Made by a program: the position numbers and the translations under genes. This document shows, one piece after another, positions 63,068 through 64,000 of a stretch of DNA of 64,000 nt. The stretch comes from Massilia atriviolacea (GTDB taxonomy: Bacteria > Pseudomonadota > Gammaproteobacteria > Burkholderiales > Burkholderiaceae_D): assembly GCF_003953935.1 (NCBI RefSeq), contig NZ_RXLQ01000004.1, positions 372,001-436,000 of the forward strand, in the 5' to 3' direction. Positions within the stretch are counted from its first letter, which is position 1; the number at the start of each line of letters is the position of its first letter. The notes below the pieces were generated by a model. The model saw only the letters and a program-made list of their open reading frames with translations. It was not told the origin of the DNA and ran no database searches.

Positions 63068-63682
63068 ATGAAGTCATCCGTCCTGCGCCATTCGCTGCTG
63101 CTGACGCTCGCCCTGGGCCTGGCCGCATGCGGCGGCAAAGCGACCTTCCCGGTCGAAGGCAGAATCACCAACCTGAAATACGCGGGCATGGTTGTGAGCA
63201 ATATCGGCATGAACGACCTGACGGTCGACGCCAAGGCCACCAGCTTCCGTTTCCCGAACACCATCGAGTACGGCATCCAGTACGACGTCAAGGTCAAGCA
63301 GAGCCCCCCGCACCAGACCTGTTCCGCAGACAACGGCAAGGACACCGCAGGCCGCCAGGCCTCGATCAACGTCCTCATCACCTGCCTCGACATCCTCAAT
63401 TCGATCGGCGGCGCGGTCAAGATCGTCGGCCTCGACGGCACCGTCAAGCCCTACGTCGGCGAAAACCTGGTGCTGATCAACGGCAGCAGCGACAGGATCA
63501 CGGTGGCCAAGGATTCCCAGTCGTACAAATTCGCCGGCCAGCTCGCTTTCGGCGTCAGCTATGGCGTGTCTGTCCTGCAACAGCCGGATGGCGGCAAAGT
63601 CGCATGCGAGGTCGACCGCGGCGTAGGGGAAATGGGCGATGCCGAGATTACCAACGTCAACGTGATCTGCCGCGAGAAGTAA
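63068..63682 (+). CDS. Lipoprotein of a two-domain repeat family, paralogue 2
   Basis: A 204-residue lipoprotein (lipobox LAAC, Cys21) paralogous to the previous gene: two modules, each ending with a Cys (INVLITC and VNVICREK), and the shared YGVSVLQQP strand near the end of module two. It starts 49 bp after the first copy. The tandem pair probably arose by duplication; divergence is large, so it is not recent. The function is unknown. Confidence 0.75.
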   Translation: MKSSVLRHSLLLTLALGLAACGGKATFPVEGRITNLKYAGMVVSNIGMNDLTVDAKATSFRFPNTIEYGIQYDVKVKQSPPHQTCSADNGKDTAGRQASINVLITCLDILNSIGGAVKIVGLDGTVKPYVGENLVLINGSSDRITVAKDSQSYKFAGQLAFGVSYGVSVLQQPDGGKVACEVDRGVGEMGDAEITNVNVICREK

Positions 63683-63816
63683 TCCGGCCGAGGGTTGCGA
63701 AGGTGATATTTGCGAAAGGCATAACTGATATTACAAAGATAAATTGGCCTGATATGCTGTAGCGCAGCATAATTGCACCTGTCTCCTCCAACTCTCCTCA
63801 AAAAGAATTGGATTTC

Positions 63817-63844
63817 AAGCCCGCTTCACAGCGGGCTTTTTTTT
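63817..63844 (+). terminator. Rho-independent terminator
   Basis: AAGCCCGC-TTCACA-GCGGGCTT with an 8-bp stem, 6-nt loop and an eight-T run (63837-63844). It ends the lipoprotein transcript 134 bp after the second gene's stop. Confidence 0.9.
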
Positions 63845-63865
63845 GTCCCGATTTTCGCTCCAGCC

Positions 63866-64000
63866 TCAGTTGCGCCGCTGTTCCAGCGCGTTGTGGCGCA
63901 GCGCCGGCACATAGAAGCCGGCCACCGTGTCGATCAGCTGGTCCGGCCTGGCGCCGGCCAGGTTGGTCAGGATGATCACCGCCAGGTCGTCGTCGGGATA
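63866..64000 (-). CDS. Serine hydrolase (class C beta-lactamase-like), C-terminal 44 residues
   Basis: Only the end is in the window. YPDDDLAVIILTNLAGARPDQLI followed by VAGFYVPAL is the closing pattern of beta-lactamase-related serine hydrolases, in which the final strand ends ILTN. The frame is open to the right edge. Its catalytic motifs lie outside, so exact type is not known. Confidence 0.65.
   Translation of the reverse strand, partial: YPDDDLAVIILTNLAGARPDQLIDTVAGFYVPALRHNALEQRRN

Overview
The window comes from a high-GC betaproteobacterium, most likely Oxalobacteraceae (Massilia, Duganella or Janthinobacterium type). This is inferred from the bamE-fur divergent pair, the leuS-lptE-holA-proA order, hrcA, and the codon and GC style. 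No species can be named from sequence alone.

Layout. (1) 1-5.5 kb: a copper-resistance region. A P1B copper ATPase runs off the left edge; divergent from it are a CopZ-like chaperone, two small secreted metal-ligand-rich proteins, a TolC-type outer-membrane lipoprotein, a Tat-exported multicopper oxidase and a secreted NTF2-fold protein. Two back-to-back CueR-type promoters sit between the two arms. (2) 6.1-11.9 kb: a uronate/aldarate catabolic operon (kdgD dehydratase, ketoglutarate semialdehyde dehydrogenase, hexuronate-type MFS permease, SMP-30 lactonase) with a GntR/FCD regulator. (3) 12-13.6 kb: a small accessory patch with a YkgJ protein, an unknown gene and a probable frameshifted remnant. 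(4) 13.6-26.5 kb: a galactoglucomannan-utilisation locus. It has a TonB-dependent receptor, a five-gene hydrolase operon (GH3, GH5 mannanase, GH27 alpha-galactosidase, GDSL esterase, CE2-type esterase), a LacI regulator, an AGE-family sugar isomerase and a PfkB kinase. Together they suggest uptake of oligosaccharides, deacetylation and depolymerisation, and mannose to fructose to fructose-6-phosphate. (5) 26.5-35.7 kb: mixed regulators, membrane proteins and housekeeping genes (uppP, recQ, trmB). (6) 35.8-38.5 kb: an orphan phage-type switch (S24 repressor divergent from an XRE gene, a small ORF and a holin-like gene), then tRNA-Gly(CCC) and tRNA-Arg(CCG). (7) 38.8-48.9 kb: an acyltransferase, a radical SAM/UdgX repair pair behind a perfect LexA box, a REC-PAS-GGDEF-EAL protein, an efflux MFS, an rRNA methyltransferase and hemJ. 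(8) 48.9-54.5 kb: proA-holA-lptE-leuS. (9) 54.6-64 kb: a repeat-rich coiled-coil membrane protein with a short partner, an AraC regulator, a VOC protein, barstar, exbD-exbB-dapB, bamE/fur, hrcA, a HAD hydrolase, two paralogous lipoproteins, and the end of a serine hydrolase.

The most interesting items are the SOS-box-controlled rSAM/UdgX operon, the leaderless S24/XRE/holin cassette with no phage around it, the LacI operator set that appears to tie the TonB receptor to the mannan operon, and the 33-bp-repeat coiled-coil protein beside a 59-residue half-paralogue.
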